64,000 nucleotides of DNA, from the NCBI RefSeq assembly GCF_020880415.1, contig NZ_JAJIUJ010000068.1, forward strand, positions 1-64,000, read 5' to 3'. Position numbers and translations under genes: made by a program. The DNA comes from Xanthomonas euvesicatoria pv. euvesicatoria. Lineage in GTDB: Bacteria > Pseudomonadota > Gammaproteobacteria > Xanthomonadales > Xanthomonadaceae. How positions within the stretch are numbered: position 1 is the stretch's first letter; the number at the start of each line of letters is the position of its first letter. Positions 54,496 through 63,839 of the stretch are shown in pieces. The notes beneath the pieces were generated by a model. That model was not told the origin of the DNA. It searched no databases and saw nothing but the letters and a program-made list of their open reading frames with translations.

Positions 54496-55233
54496 ATGCG
54501 CTTGAAGACCTTTTTTGTCGTTCTGCTTCTCACCACCTTCAGCGCCGCCGCACAGGCGCAGGTGGTGACCCTCAACAAGGGCGGCTATACGCTGACGTAC
54601 GACTGCACCAACCGCACCGCACTGCGCTACGAATACGTGCTGCAGGCCGACACAGGCTCGGCTGCACGCCCGTCCAGCTTCAATCTGGATACCGAATTGC
54701 CCAGCGGCTGTGCCGGCCAGACCTCCACGGCCTCGTATGCCAGCGTGCGTTCCGGCTATGACCGCGGCCATCTGGTGACCTCCAACCACATGGACTACAA
54801 CGCGACCTACATCCGCCGCGCCAACCTCATGAGCAACATCGTGCCGCAGGTGGCCAGCTTCAATCAGGGCATCTGGGTACAGGCAGAGAACGTGGCCGAG
54901 TGCTATCGCGATATCGCCAGCGTGCAGGTTTACGGCGGCGTGATCTACAGCGACACCAGCAACGATTACTTCCTCAGCAGCCACGGCATCCGCACGCCGG
55001 ATTTCTTCTGGAAGACCATCATCACCGCCAACCCGGGCGGCGGTTCGCGCGCCATCAGCTGGCTGATTCCCAATAGCGCCAACCTGGGTGCGTTGGACAG
55101 CTATATCGTCAGCATCGACGAACTCGAAGACCTCTACGGCGCCAGCACCATCGGCATCAGCGCACCAGCGGCTGTCAAAGCCATGCTGCCGTCCACCACC
55201 TGGCCGCAGCCGAGCAATTGCGATCTGGGTTGA
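54496..55233 (+). CDS. Secreted DNA/RNA non-specific endonuclease
   Basis: The 245-residue beta-beta-alpha metal nuclease of the NUC1/Serratia type has a Sec signal MRLKTFFVVLLLTTFSAAAQ. The catalytic DRGH motif is in YDRGHLVTSNHM, with the magnesium-site asparagine in MSNIVPQ. Five cysteines in the mature part allow disulphides. AAGGAG lies 11 bases upstream. It is probably periplasmic or extracellular and degrades nucleic acid for nutrients or to escape DNA nets; that role is inference from the family. Confidence 0.92.
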   Translation: MRLKTFFVVLLLTTFSAAAQAQVVTLNKGGYTLTYDCTNRTALRYEYVLQADTGSAARPSSFNLDTELPSGCAGQTSTASYASVRSGYDRGHLVTSNHMDYNATYIRRANLMSNIVPQVASFNQGIWVQAENVAECYRDIASVQVYGGVIYSDTSNDYFLSSHGIRTPDFFWKTIITANPGGGSRAISWLIPNSANLGALDSYIVSIDELEDLYGASTIGISAPAAVKAMLPSTTWPQPSNCDLG

Positions 55234-55525
55234 GTCGCGCTGCATCCACGGCATGTCGCCCAGCCCGGCCTGTGCCGGGTTGGGTCACGGCGCGGCGGGC
55301 ACTGGCTGCGTGGCGCCGCGCCGCCTGCGTGACAGCCTGCGCGCGGCTCGACATCTCCATCGCAGAGCCGGCGTGCCGGTGGAATGGACTGCGGTCCCGC
55401 GGGCGCCAGCCATGTGTCAGGTGTGTCAGCGCTGCCACATTTATTGGCGAGGTCTGCGCTGTTTTGACGGCCAACGGCCGACATATGCTTGATCGCACTC
55501 TCGCTCCCCTCTTGCGATCACGCTC

Positions 55526-56311
55526 ATGCCATCCCCCTTGTCTGCCAACGCCGGCCTCGCCTTGCTGAGCGCCCTGTCGATCTTCGCTGCCAGCCCGACA
55601 ACCGCCGCACCAGTGCAGAGCCTGCCTACCATCGTGCTGGTGCATGGCGCATTTGCCGATGGCTCCAGCTGGTCTGGCGTGATCGAGGCGTTACAGCGCC
55701 AGGGCTATCACGTCACTGCAGTGCAGAATCCGCTCACCTCGCTGGCCGACGACGTCGCTGCGACCCGCCGCGTGCTGGAGCGACAACCTGGCGACGTGCT
55801 GCTGGTCGGGCACTCCTGGGGCGGCGCGGTGGTGACCGAATCGGGCAACGCCGACAACGTCAAGGGCATCGTCTATCTGTCGGCCCTGGTACCCGATACC
55901 GGCGAGTCGGTCGGCACGCTGCTGGCACGCCTGAAAGCGCCGATGGAAGGCCTGCAGCCGGATGCGCAGGGCCTGGTCTGGCTCGACGACGCGGCGACCT
56001 ACCAGCACGTGATGGCCGCCGATGTGCCGCTGGCCAAGGTCAGGCAGCTTGCCGCCGTCCAGCAGCCGATGACCGCCGCCGCGTTCGGCGACGCGGTCTC
56101 GCAGGCCGCGTGGCATCGCAAACCGACGTGGTACCTGATCACCGACAACGACAATGCGTTGCGTCCGGATGTGCAGCGCGCCATCGCCAAGCAGATCGGT
56201 GCCACCAGTACCACCATCGCATCCAGCCATCTTTCGCTGGTTGCGCAGCCCGCCAAGGTGGCCGAGTTCATCGCACGTGCCGCGCGTACCATCGGTACGC
56301 CATCGCGGTGA
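55526..56311 (+). CDS. Secreted alpha/beta hydrolase
   Basis: The 261-residue esterase-like protein has a signal peptide (AGLALLSALSIFAASPTTAA) and the alpha/beta-hydrolase core: oxyanion region VLVHGAFADGSSW, nucleophile elbow GHSWGG, and the late histidine in SSHLSLVAQP. The short size and DNDNALRPDVQRAIAKQIGA match the YflI/EstC-like group common in plant-associated bacteria. It is monocistronic, and its promoter is not evident. The substrate is unknown. Confidence 0.87.
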   Translation: MPSPLSANAGLALLSALSIFAASPTTAAPVQSLPTIVLVHGAFADGSSWSGVIEALQRQGYHVTAVQNPLTSLADDVAATRRVLERQPGDVLLVGHSWGGAVVTESGNADNVKGIVYLSALVPDTGESVGTLLARLKAPMEGLQPDAQGLVWLDDAATYQHVMAADVPLAKVRQLAAVQQPMTAAAFGDAVSQAAWHRKPTWYLITDNDNALRPDVQRAIAKQIGATSTTIASSHLSLVAQPAKVAEFIARAARTIGTPSR

Positions 56312-56362
56312 GCACCAACACGAACCTGGCGTGTCGCGGCGGCCCTTACATGCGCTCAGGTC

Positions 56363-56505
56363 GGCTAACAAAACGTAGCGAGCAGTCGTCCGGCGGGTGC
56401 GGACGGCGCGCTCAGAACCGCCGTGTACGAGTGGTATATGCCGATGCCCGGCAGCGGCCGCGCCCGCCTGGCGCTGCGCAGTCGTTTTGTTCGCTGCGCT
56501 TAGCC
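56363..56505. repeat. Palindromic dispersed element, copy B
   Basis: This 143-bp element is bounded by ggctaa at both ends in inverted orientation. The motif caaaacg is present inside each arm, and the inner halves are imperfectly complementary (ggcgggtgcgg with its counterpart near 56460). Its core 56398-56473 matches 1113-1189. The right ggctaa supplies the last codon and stop of the LysR gene at 56500. It carries no gene and resembles a MITE or REP-like unit. Confidence 0.55.
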
Positions 56506-57426
56506 TGATACCTCGTGTTCGGCGCTCTCCAGCACCGCAGGCAGGACGTCGACCAGGAACTCGATCAAGGCGCGCACGCCTGGCGCCAGTCCGCGACGCG
56601 AGGGATACACGGCGTGTAGTTGATGCACCGGCAACGTGTGGTCGCCCAATAGCACCACCAGTTCGCCACGGGCGATGCTGCCCCTGCACAGGGCCAGCGG
56701 CAACTGCGCCACGCCCATGCCGGCCAGCGCCGCTTGGTGCAGCAGCTCGACATCCTCGGTGAACAGGCGCGAACGGTAGTCCACCAGTTCGCTGGTGCCT
56801 TGCGGGCTGGTGAGCCGCCACCGGGGCGGCTCGCCATTGACGCCACGCGGGCCCATTCCCAGTACCTCATGCAGTGCCGCGGCAGAGGCGAACGGCCCAT
56901 GCGCGTGCACGAACCCGGGGCTTGCCACCAACGCCTGCCGGCTGACGCCGAACGAGCGCAGGATCAAGCCGGAATCGTCCAGGCTCGAACGCACCCGTAT
57001 CGCCACGTCGATGCCTTCGGCAATCAGTTCCACCCGTCGACTGGTCAGCTCCAGATCGACCTGCACATCCGGATGCGCCAACAAAAACCGCGGCAAGAGC
57101 TTGGCCAGAAACAGATGCGCCACACCGGTCGGGCAGCTCACGCGGATCCGGCCGGAGGGATGCTGCGTGGCGCGCTCGGCCACATCCAGCGCCCATTGCG
57201 CCGAGCGGGTGATGGATTTGCAGTGCGTATAGAACTCGGCACCGACCTCGGTGAGGCTGACCGCACGGGTTGAACGCTGCAACAGCCGCACGCCCAGGCG
57301 TTGCTCCAGATCTGCCACCCGCCGACTGACCTTGGAGCGGGGAAACCCCAACGCGCGACCGGCCGCCGAGAAGCTGCCGTGGTCGACCACTGCCACCAGC
57401 AGCGCGAAGTCGTTGAGGTCTTCCAT
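56500..57426 (-). CDS. LysR-family transcriptional regulator (azoreductase-linked)
   Basis: The 308-residue regulator has an N-terminal DNA-binding domain (MEDLNDFALLVAVVDHGSFS, KVSRRVADLEQRLGVRLLQRST) and an effector domain from about residue 90 (GRIRVSCPTGVAHLFLAKLLPRF, ELIAEGIDVAIRVRS). The start at 57426 is the conserved family N-terminus. It is divergent from azoR, with an 8-bp-arm palindrome between them. LysR proteins in this arrangement usually respond to quinones or electrophiles. The stop codon falls inside the palindromic element at 56363-56505. Confidence 0.9.
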   Translation of the reverse strand: MEDLNDFALLVAVVDHGSFSAAGRALGFPRSKVSRRVADLEQRLGVRLLQRSTRAVSLTEVGAEFYTHCKSITRSAQWALDVAERATQHPSGRIRVSCPTGVAHLFLAKLLPRFLLAHPDVQVDLELTSRRVELIAEGIDVAIRVRSSLDDSGLILRSFGVSRQALVASPGFVHAHGPFASAAALHEVLGMGPRGVNGEPPRWRLTSPQGTSELVDYRSRLFTEDVELLHQAALAGMGVAQLPLALCRGSIARGELVVLLGDHTLPVHQLHAVYPSRRGLAPGVRALIEFLVDVLPAVLESAEHEVSG

Positions 57427-57458
57427 CTGAATCCAACCCCACGCAAGGAGGCCGTCAT

Positions 57459-57477
57459 TGTCCTGCCAGGCAGGACA
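57459..57477. promoter_or_regulatory. Operator candidate between LysR and azoR
   Basis: TGTCCTGC (57459-57466), spacer CAG, GCAGGACA (57470-57477) is a perfect palindrome 32 bases from the LysR start and 81 bases from azoR. Its position fits autorepression and azoR control. Confidence 0.65.
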
Positions 57478-57558
57478 GTTTGTCATCCGCCAGCGGCCTA
57501 CCTGCGCCCGAGGGCGCTTCGTAGAGTGCCGCCACCGACCACAGCACACGAGCCCACC

Positions 57559-58209
57559 ATGCGCTTGCTCCATCTCGATTCCAGCATCCTGACCGACACG
57601 TCGGTCTCCCGCCAGCTCACCGCCCAGGTGGTGCAGGACCTGCACGCAGCGATTGACGATCTACACGCCACCTATCGCGACCTTGCCGCGGTTCCCATCG
57701 CGCACCTTTCCGGCGCGATTGCTGCCGGCTTCCGCCCGCTGCCGCAACCAGCCAGCGACGCGGCATTGGTGGCCGAACATGCATTGTCCGAGCAACTGGT
57801 GGACGAATTCCTCGCCAGCGACATCGTGGTGATCGGCGCGCCGATGTACAACTTTTCGGTGCCGACCCAACTCAAGGCCTGGATCGATCGCATCGCCCAG
57901 CCCGGCCGTACGTTTCGTTATACCGCTAACGGGCCCGAAGGCCTGGCCGGCGGCAAGCAGCTGATCGTGGCGTCCTCGCGCGGGGGCATGTACACGCAAG
58001 GGCCGATGGCCTCACTGGATTTTCAGGAGGCGTATCTGACCGCAACGTTCGGCTTTCTGGGCGTGCGCGACGTGCACTTCGTGCGCGCGGAAAATCAGTC
58101 GCGTGGTCCGGAGCCGGCCGCGGCCGCATTGATCAGTGCGCAGGCCTCCATTGCCGATGTCGTGCGCAGTGTCGGGCGCGGGGTCGCGCACGCGCGCGTG
58201 GAGGCCTGA
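57559..58209 (+). CDS. azoR: FMN-dependent NADH-azoreductase
   Basis: The 216-residue flavodoxin-fold enzyme reduces quinones and azo compounds. Family motifs are LHLDSSILTDTSVSRQLT (phosphate-binding loop), IGAPMYNFSVPTQLKAWIDRI, GRTFRYTANGPEGLAGGKQ and SRGGMY. The C-terminus has GFLGVRDVHFVRAE. The ATG is at 57559. It is divergent from its probable LysR regulator and followed after 3 bases by a YciI gene, so the two form a small electrophile-response operon. Confidence 0.93.
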   Translation: MRLLHLDSSILTDTSVSRQLTAQVVQDLHAAIDDLHATYRDLAAVPIAHLSGAIAAGFRPLPQPASDAALVAEHALSEQLVDEFLASDIVVIGAPMYNFSVPTQLKAWIDRIAQPGRTFRYTANGPEGLAGGKQLIVASSRGGMYTQGPMASLDFQEAYLTATFGFLGVRDVHFVRAENQSRGPEPAAAALISAQASIADVVRSVGRGVAHARVEA

Positions 58210-58212
58210 GCC

Positions 58213-58497
58213 ATGTTGCATCTCATCACCCTCACCTATCGCGTCGCCCCGCCGGCACTGGCCGCACATCTGGACGCCCACAAGCAGTGCTTGCGGGAGC
58301 ACATCGATACTGGGCTATTCCTCGCGGCCGGCCCATCGGCCGATGGTCTTGGCGGCATCGTGCTAGCCCACCACACCGATGCGTCGGCACTGGATCGGGT
58401 TGTGGCGCAAGACCCGTTCGTGCTGCATCAGTTGGTGGATGTCGGCATACGCCGCTTCGAGCCAGCACTGCGCGCCAAAGGGTTTTTGCCCGGTTGA
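58213..58497 (+). CDS. YciI family protein
   Basis: The 94-residue ferredoxin-like alpha/beta protein has the YciI core: VAPPALAAHLDAHKQCLREH, FLAAGPSADGLGGIVLAHH and AQDPFVLHQLVDVGIRRFEPA. The His-Asp pair of YciI (H in the LDAHKQ turn, D in AQDPF) is kept, suggesting an enzymatic role. It starts three bases after azoR and is certainly co-transcribed. Confidence 0.88.
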   Translation: MLHLITLTYRVAPPALAAHLDAHKQCLREHIDTGLFLAAGPSADGLGGIVLAHHTDASALDRVVAQDPFVLHQLVDVGIRRFEPALRAKGFLPG

Positions 58498-58564
58498 ACG
58501 AGACCATACCGGTGGAATGCGACGCCACGGCAGGTCATTCGTCGTAGCGACACAGGCGTCGCTG

Positions 58565-58936
58565 TCAATTGAGACCTGCAGGCGTGTCGACGCTTGCAGG
58601 CCGGGGCGCATGGCCGCTTGCCGCAAACCACGCAGCGTACGGGGTGTTCTTGACCAGATGCCGGTTGAAATCCTTGGCACCATCGGTCCACCACACCGCG
58701 CCGCGTTCACCCAAGGCGACCTTGGCTGCATCGGCCGCACCGCGCGCGGCCAACAGGCGTTGTGCATCGTCGTCGCGCTTGGCGGCCTTGACCGCGCGTC
58801 GCGCATCCATGAGTGCACTGACCAACGCGGCACGCACCTCTTCGCTCAGGTGCGGGTTGCTGGCGCGCCACAGGCGCTCTCGCACGATGAGGTAACGGCC
58901 GTCGGGCGTCGTGAGGGGCGTGGTCGCGGCAGTCAT
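58565..58936 (-). CDS. Conserved hypothetical protein
   Basis: The 123-residue cytoplasmic protein has a beta start (DGRYLIVRERLWRASNP), a long charged helix (EEVRAALVSALMDARRAVKAAKRDDD) and the motif GAVWWTDGAKDFNRHLVKNTPYAAWF. This looks like a nucleic-acid or small-ligand protein, but no family is assigned. It is 54 bases downstream of the DUF1653 gene on the same strand. Its last codons contain an 11-bp inverted repeat at about 58572-58597. Confidence 0.72.
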   Translation of the reverse strand: MTAATTPLTTPDGRYLIVRERLWRASNPHLSEEVRAALVSALMDARRAVKAAKRDDDAQRLLAARGAADAAKVALGERGAVWWTDGAKDFNRHLVKNTPYAAWFAASGHAPRPASVDTPAGLN

Positions 58937-58990
58937 CGCGCGCTCAAGGCCAGGCGTACGGTTGCCGCATCGCGGCAGTGCGTGCGGCGC

Positions 58991-59221
58991 TCACTCCACG
59001 CGTTCGAAGCGAGCGCGGGCAACACCGTCCACCTCGACCTGCTCGACGAACATCGCATACGGGCGCACCCACAACCCGATATCGCGCTCCAGTGGCCGAT
59101 ACAGCACCAGCGGCTCCAGGGTTTCGCTGCTGCGCACCACACCGAGCACCTCATAGCGGCCGCCTTTGAAATGACGGTACTCGCCCAGTGCGATGGAAGG
59201 TAACGGCGGCAGGGTGTCCAT
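58991..59221 (-). CDS. DUF1653 family protein
   Basis: The 76-residue protein matches the DUF1653 fold: GEYRHFKGGRYEVLGVVRSS, then LVLYRPLERDIGLWVRPYAMF. The short beta-barrel is of unknown role. It is probably co-transcribed with the 58565-58936 gene. The start is the only ATG in position. Confidence 0.87.
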   Translation of the reverse strand: MDTLPPLPSIALGEYRHFKGGRYEVLGVVRSSETLEPLVLYRPLERDIGLWVRPYAMFVEQVEVDGVARARFERVE

Positions 59222-59503
59222 GGCGGTATCAACGCGATCGAAAGGCCCTGGAGTTTAGGACCGCACGCAATGTGTGGCGAGCCGGCTTGTGTTGACGCTG
59301 CCCGCCGGCGGTCGATGACGGACATCCACACGCCTTGCATTCTCGGCAGGCCGGGTCCGCCGTGTCGCTGGCGCCTGCCTTGAAAGAGGAGGACCGGCCG
59401 CCACTGCAGCGGCGGCCATGGCACCTCGCGCCGTCGACAGCATCGGGGCCTGTCGTGCGCCGTCGGGGCTCGCCGCAATCGCGTGCGTCCCGCAGAAGCA
59501 ACC

Positions 59504-59686
59504 TCAGGTGTCCTCTTCGTCCTCTTCGTCCTCATCCAGTTCGTCCTCGATGCTGTCGTCGTCATCGATTTCGCTGTCCTGCGCAGGCCCGTCCTGCAGC
59601 AGATCCTCATTCTTGCCCGGCGCCTTGACGCCGTTGGGTGGCGTCGGGTCGTCGATACCCCGGTTGGCATTCTGGTTGTTGTTCAT
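59504..59686 (-). CDS. Small highly acidic protein
   Basis: The 60-residue protein runs MNNNQNANRGIDDPTPPNGV and ends in an Asp/Glu run (DEDEEDEEDT). It is wholly disordered and has no hydrophobic core. GGGAG precedes the ATG at 59686. The acidic tail is encoded by imperfect 9-bp tcttcgtcc repeats at about 59510-59550, a site prone to length change. It belongs with the other small hydrophilic proteins of the window. Confidence 0.65.
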   Translation of the reverse strand: MNNNQNANRGIDDPTPPNGVKAPGKNEDLLQDGPAQDSEIDDDDSIEDELDEDEEDEEDT

Positions 59687-59883
59687 GGTCAGCTCCCGCG
59701 GCAGAAGACCGCCTGCCCACCCTCCTCCCGGCCCTGTGATGCGCACGTGTGCCGCACCCAAAAAATGCGCCGTTCATCGCAGTATCTGAACCATTGTGGC
59801 TCGGCGCAGGGTCGCCCCGCGCCGGCCTGCATCCGCGTATCGCCTCTCCCCGTAGACAGCAGGACGCCTACCGAGGAAACACC

Positions 59884-60129
59884 ATGCCGAGCTTGATCTG
59901 CGATTTGGAAGACCTGCTCGCCTCCTGGAAGGCCGAAGCACGCACCTTCGACGCCTGCGACATGCCGGCCTCTGCACTGGCCTTCCGCGATTGCCATCGT
60001 CGCCTGTCCGCGTTGCTGGACGCGCATGCACGCCAATCGGCCTCGCCGACAGCCGCGCTGGTTGGGCATGAGCAGCCCAGCTCAGTGACCGAGCTGCAGC
60101 CGCGCGCCATCGCGCCGATGGGTTCCTAG
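59884..60129 (+). CDS. Small hypothetical protein, overlapping SulP tail
   Basis: The 81-residue protein starts [20 protein letters not shown] and is helical with [27 protein letters not shown] lies at good spacing upstream. Its last 48 bases overlap the convergent end of the sulphate-type transporter gene. No family is recognised. Confidence 0.6.
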   Translation: MPSLICDLEDLLASWKAEARTFDACDMPASALAFRDCHRRLSALLDAHARQSASPTAALVGHEQPSSVTELQPRAIAPMGS

Positions 60130-61560
60130 GGTGTCGATCAGCGCGTTGCTGGCCTGATTCGCGCCAGCTACCTCGACCTCGGCGCCGTGCGCGCGCAATT
60201 TGAACACCACCCGATCCAGCGCCGCTACCGCACTGATGTCCCAGAAATGCGCGTGGCGCAGATCGATCAGCACCTTCGGCGGCGTGCCGAGGAAATCGAA
60301 GCTGGCGACGAATTGCCCGGCCGATGCGAAGAATACCTGGCCGCGCACCGCATACACGCGTACCCCATCGTCACCATCGCTGGCCTGCACCTGCAGCATG
60401 CGCCCGACCTTGCGCGCGAAGAACAGTGCCGACAGCAGGACGCCGGCCAACACGCCGCGCGCCAGATCGTGCGTCCAGACCGTGACCACGACGGTGCCCA
60501 GCATCACCACCGACGAACTTGCCGGGTGCCTGCGCAGATCGCGCAGCGACCCCCAGTTAAAGGTGCCGATGCTGACCATGATCATCACCGCCACCAATGC
60601 CGCCATCGGAATCTGGCGCACCCAGGCCGCGCCATAGACCACCATCAGCAGCAGGACGACGCCGGCCACCAGGCACGACAAGCGCCCACGTCCGCCCGAG
60701 CGCACATTGATGACCGACTGCCCGATCATCGCGCAGCCAGCCATGCCACCGAAGCAGCCCGCCACCATGTTCGCCAGTCCTTGACCTGCGCATTCGCGGT
60801 TGCGCTGCGATGGGGTATCGGTCAGGTCTTCGACAATCTGCGCCGTCATCAACGACTCCAGCAAGCCGACCACCGCCAGCGTCGTCGATACCGGCAGCAG
60901 GATGCGCAGGCTGTCCCATGTCAGCGGCACGTCCGGCAGCAAAAATACCGGCAGGCTCTCAGGCAGGTGGCCCATGTCGCCCACGTGCCGGAGATCGAGA
61001 TGCCAGTACGCGCATGCCGCCGTCAACACCACAATCGCGACCAGCGGCGAAGGAATCGCCGTGGTGACGCGCGGGAGCAGATAGATGATGACCAATGCCG
61101 CTGCACACACCGCATACACCGGCCATGGCATGCCGACCAACTCCGGCAGCTGTGCCAGGAAGATCAGAATTGCCAATGCGTTGACGAAGCCAGTGATCAC
61201 CGAGCGCGAGACAAAACGCATCAATGCGCCCAGACGCAATGCGGCTGCAATCAGCTGCAGCACGCCCGCCAGCACGGTCGCCGCCAGCAGGTACTGCACC
61301 CCATGGTCCTTGACCACATTCACCATCAACAACGCCATGGCACCGGTGGCGGCAGAAATCATGCCTGGCCGACCACCGGCGATCGAAGTCACCACTGCAA
61401 GACAGAACGCCGCGTAGAGCCCAACCTTGGGATCGACGCCGGCAATGATCGAAAACGCGATGGCTTCGGGAATCAGCGCAAGCGCGACCACGATGCCGGC
61501 GAGCACATCGCCACGCACGTTGCCGAGCCATTGCTGGCGCAACGGGAAACTTCTGGACAT
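60082..61560 (-). CDS. SulP family anion transporter with STAS domain
   Basis: The 492-residue transporter has about 11-12 helices ([21 protein letters not shown] is the SulP N-terminal signature; [23 protein letters not shown] the central motif). A C-terminal STAS domain starts near 400 ([39 protein letters not shown]). SulP proteins carry sulphate, bicarbonate or dicarboxylates; the substrate here is not known. The start at 61560 has GGAG upstream. The 3' end overlaps the convergent small gene. Confidence 0.92.
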   Translation of the reverse strand: MSRSFPLRQQWLGNVRGDVLAGIVVALALIPEAIAFSIIAGVDPKVGLYAAFCLAVVTSIAGGRPGMISAATGAMALLMVNVVKDHGVQYLLAATVLAGVLQLIAAALRLGALMRFVSRSVITGFVNALAILIFLAQLPELVGMPWPVYAVCAAALVIIYLLPRVTTAIPSPLVAIVVLTAACAYWHLDLRHVGDMGHLPESLPVFLLPDVPLTWDSLRILLPVSTTLAVVGLLESLMTAQIVEDLTDTPSQRNRECAGQGLANMVAGCFGGMAGCAMIGQSVINVRSGGRGRLSCLVAGVVLLLMVVYGAAWVRQIPMAALVAVMIMVSIGTFNWGSLRDLRRHPASSSVVMLGTVVVTVWTHDLARGVLAGVLLSALFFARKVGRMLQVQASDGDDGVRVYAVRGQVFFASAGQFVASFDFLGTPPKVLIDLRHAHFWDISAVAALDRVVFKLRAHGAEVEVAGANQASNALIDTLGTHRRDGARLQLGH

Positions 61561-61822
61561 TGAACGACTCCGTGCGCCGGCAACCACACGGCGCATTACA
61601 TGCACGTCAAACACCTGGACCTTCGCAGCAACTGCGAGCGCGTAAGGCCTGAGGTCAGGGTGGTGTCATGTGTCCAAGGAGATCGTTCTTGAGCAGTGGC
61701 GATACTAACGCGCTCAGGCTAGCCCGAACAACCCGACGCTGCGCCTGTGTCTGCGCATCGAACATCAGACACAGATCAACGATGCGCACGCATGCGCGTA
61801 GCCGTTGCTGGCAGCGCGCGGC

Positions 61823-63619
61823 TCAGTCGTCGCTAGCCACGCGTTCGCCCATCAGTTCACGCTCGCGCTTTTCCAGTTCTTCGGCGTAGCGCTTGCGCAC
61901 GAATCCCTCCGACAGCACGCCCAGTACCTTGCGATCGCTGTCGATCACGGCCAACTCGTCGGCCTGTGTCGTATCGAAGACCTTCATGATCGCCACGATG
62001 TCGGTGTCGGCCAGCAGCGCCGCATCGCGGTGCTTGGCATAGTCGCCGACCGGCGCGTCCAGCTGCACATTGTCGGCGTACAGCACGGCCAGCGGCACCA
62101 CGCCGGCGTAGTGTCCGTCTGCATCTTCCAGCACCACGCGTTGCGTGGAGCCCAACGGGAACCGCCGCCGGAATTCGGCCACGCTGATGTCGTGCGCGGT
62201 GTGGTTGGCATCCTTGCGCATCATCTTGCCAGCCGACAGATTGCGCACCCAGCCCACATCGCGCGCACTGCGGATGTTTTCGCCGCGCAGATGCAGCCGC
62301 CAGGTGGAGAACGAATAACCGAACACCTGCCGCACCACGGTATTGGCCACCAGCACCGCCGCCATCACTGCGCTGGCCAGCACGAAATCGTGCGTGCCTT
62401 CCAGGATCAACATGGCCATGGTCATCGGCGCGCCAACGATGGCCGCCGCCAATGCAGCCATGCCCACCAGCGATGCACTGGTGGTGTCCACCACTGCAGC
62501 GCCCAGCAACAGGTTCAGGCTCACCGCGAACAGGCTGCCCACCAGCGAGCCCATGAACAACGAGGCGAAGAACAGACCGCCGCGGAAGCCGAAACCCAGC
62601 GAAATTCCCGACGCAATGCACTTGAGCACCAACAGGATGGCGAGCACCTGCAAGGTACTGCTGCTGGTCAGGTCCAGATGCAATGCGCCATGCCCCGAGG
62701 ACAGCACCTGCGGCGAATACAGCGCCAACGGAATCAGCAGCAACCCACCGATGACCGGGCGCCCCCACACCGGCAGATTGATGCGGCCCACGCCGCGTTC
62801 GATGCCGGCGACCAGGCGCATCACCGCAATGCCGATCAACGCGCACGCCAGGCCCAGCGCGATGTAGACCGCATAGTCGCGCGGCTGCAATTGGTAGGCC
62901 ACCGCAGCAGGCAACGAGTACGGCGCTGCGCCCAGGGCATTGGCCATGAACGCGCCAGCCAATGCGGCGGCGGCCACCGGTGCCAACGCCGATGGCGTGT
63001 AGGCACCGATGACGATCTCGAACGCATAGAACGCACCGGCCAGCGGCGCGCCGAAGGCGCCGGCAATCGCACCGGCCGCGCCGGCGCCCACCAGCGTGCG
63101 CATGTCTGCACGCCGCACCCGCAACACGCGCCCCAGCTGCGAGCCGGCACCCGACCCCATTTGCGTGTAGGTCGCCTCCAGTCCCACCGACGCACCGAAG
63201 CCGTTGGACAACAAGGTCTGCACCGCAACGATCAGGTTGTCGCGCATCGACATGCGCCCGCCATGCAAGGCATTGGCTTCCACCGCATCCACGAGGGGCC
63301 GCTTGCGCCGCCGCGCCATCAGCGTCACCAGACCAACCAGCAAGCCGCCCAGCGGCAACACCAGCAACTGCGTTGCCGTCATCGAGGTGGCCGTGCTGAG
63401 CCGCTGCTCGGGCGCGAGCGCGTACAGCCAGCTCTGCAGGCCATGCGCGATACCGGCCTGCAGCACCATCAATCCAGCCGCGATCAGCCCCACCAGCGCG
63501 GCCAGGGCGATGAACCAGAGATCGTTGGCGCGCAGCTGCCTGCGCAAGCCGTCCAGCGGCCGGCGGAGTTGCGCCGCCATGGCGTGCACGGCCGGCAAGG
63601 TGTGGGAAAGTGGCTGCAT
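61823..63619 (-). CDS. CLC chloride channel/antiporter with CBS domains
   Basis: The 598-residue protein has a CLC membrane core of about 17 helices. The filter region is GASVGLEATYTQMGSGAGS (E in the gating position), and GFRGGLFFASLFMGSLVG is the GxFxP-equivalent. A cytoplasmic C-terminus of about 150 residues carries two CBS-like repeats (VVLEDADGHYAGVVPLAVL; ELAVIDSDRKVLGVLSEGFVRKR). CBS pairs in CLC proteins bind nucleotides. The start at 63619 excludes an unlikely leader. Confidence 0.93.
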   Translation of the reverse strand: MQPLSHTLPAVHAMAAQLRRPLDGLRRQLRANDLWFIALAALVGLIAAGLMVLQAGIAHGLQSWLYALAPEQRLSTATSMTATQLLVLPLGGLLVGLVTLMARRRKRPLVDAVEANALHGGRMSMRDNLIVAVQTLLSNGFGASVGLEATYTQMGSGAGSQLGRVLRVRRADMRTLVGAGAAGAIAGAFGAPLAGAFYAFEIVIGAYTPSALAPVAAAALAGAFMANALGAAPYSLPAAVAYQLQPRDYAVYIALGLACALIGIAVMRLVAGIERGVGRINLPVWGRPVIGGLLLIPLALYSPQVLSSGHGALHLDLTSSSTLQVLAILLVLKCIASGISLGFGFRGGLFFASLFMGSLVGSLFAVSLNLLLGAAVVDTTSASLVGMAALAAAIVGAPMTMAMLILEGTHDFVLASAVMAAVLVANTVVRQVFGYSFSTWRLHLRGENIRSARDVGWVRNLSAGKMMRKDANHTAHDISVAEFRRRFPLGSTQRVVLEDADGHYAGVVPLAVLYADNVQLDAPVGDYAKHRDAALLADTDIVAIMKVFDTTQADELAVIDSDRKVLGVLSEGFVRKRYAEELEKRERELMGERVASDD

Positions 63620-63839
63620 GGGACCAGTGATTGCGGGGTCGGCACCGGCAGAGCCGGCGTCCGCTGTGGGCTCTAGTGTGCATGAGCGCCGCTGACCTGA
63701 GCCAATCTGGCGCGGCGATGAAACGCGCGCCGCGCCGCAGGCGTGATTGCAGGGCCAGGCATTCAGGCGCCAGAATCGGAGCCGGCACGCGGCGCACCAT
63801 GCGCGTGCGATCGTTGAGCCACTCGAACAGGGATGCACG

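Noticed and set aside
59500..59555. Short tcttcgtcc repeats as a CRISPR or minisatellite
   Set aside because: They simply encode an Asp/Glu run in a small acidic protein; there is no spacer structure.
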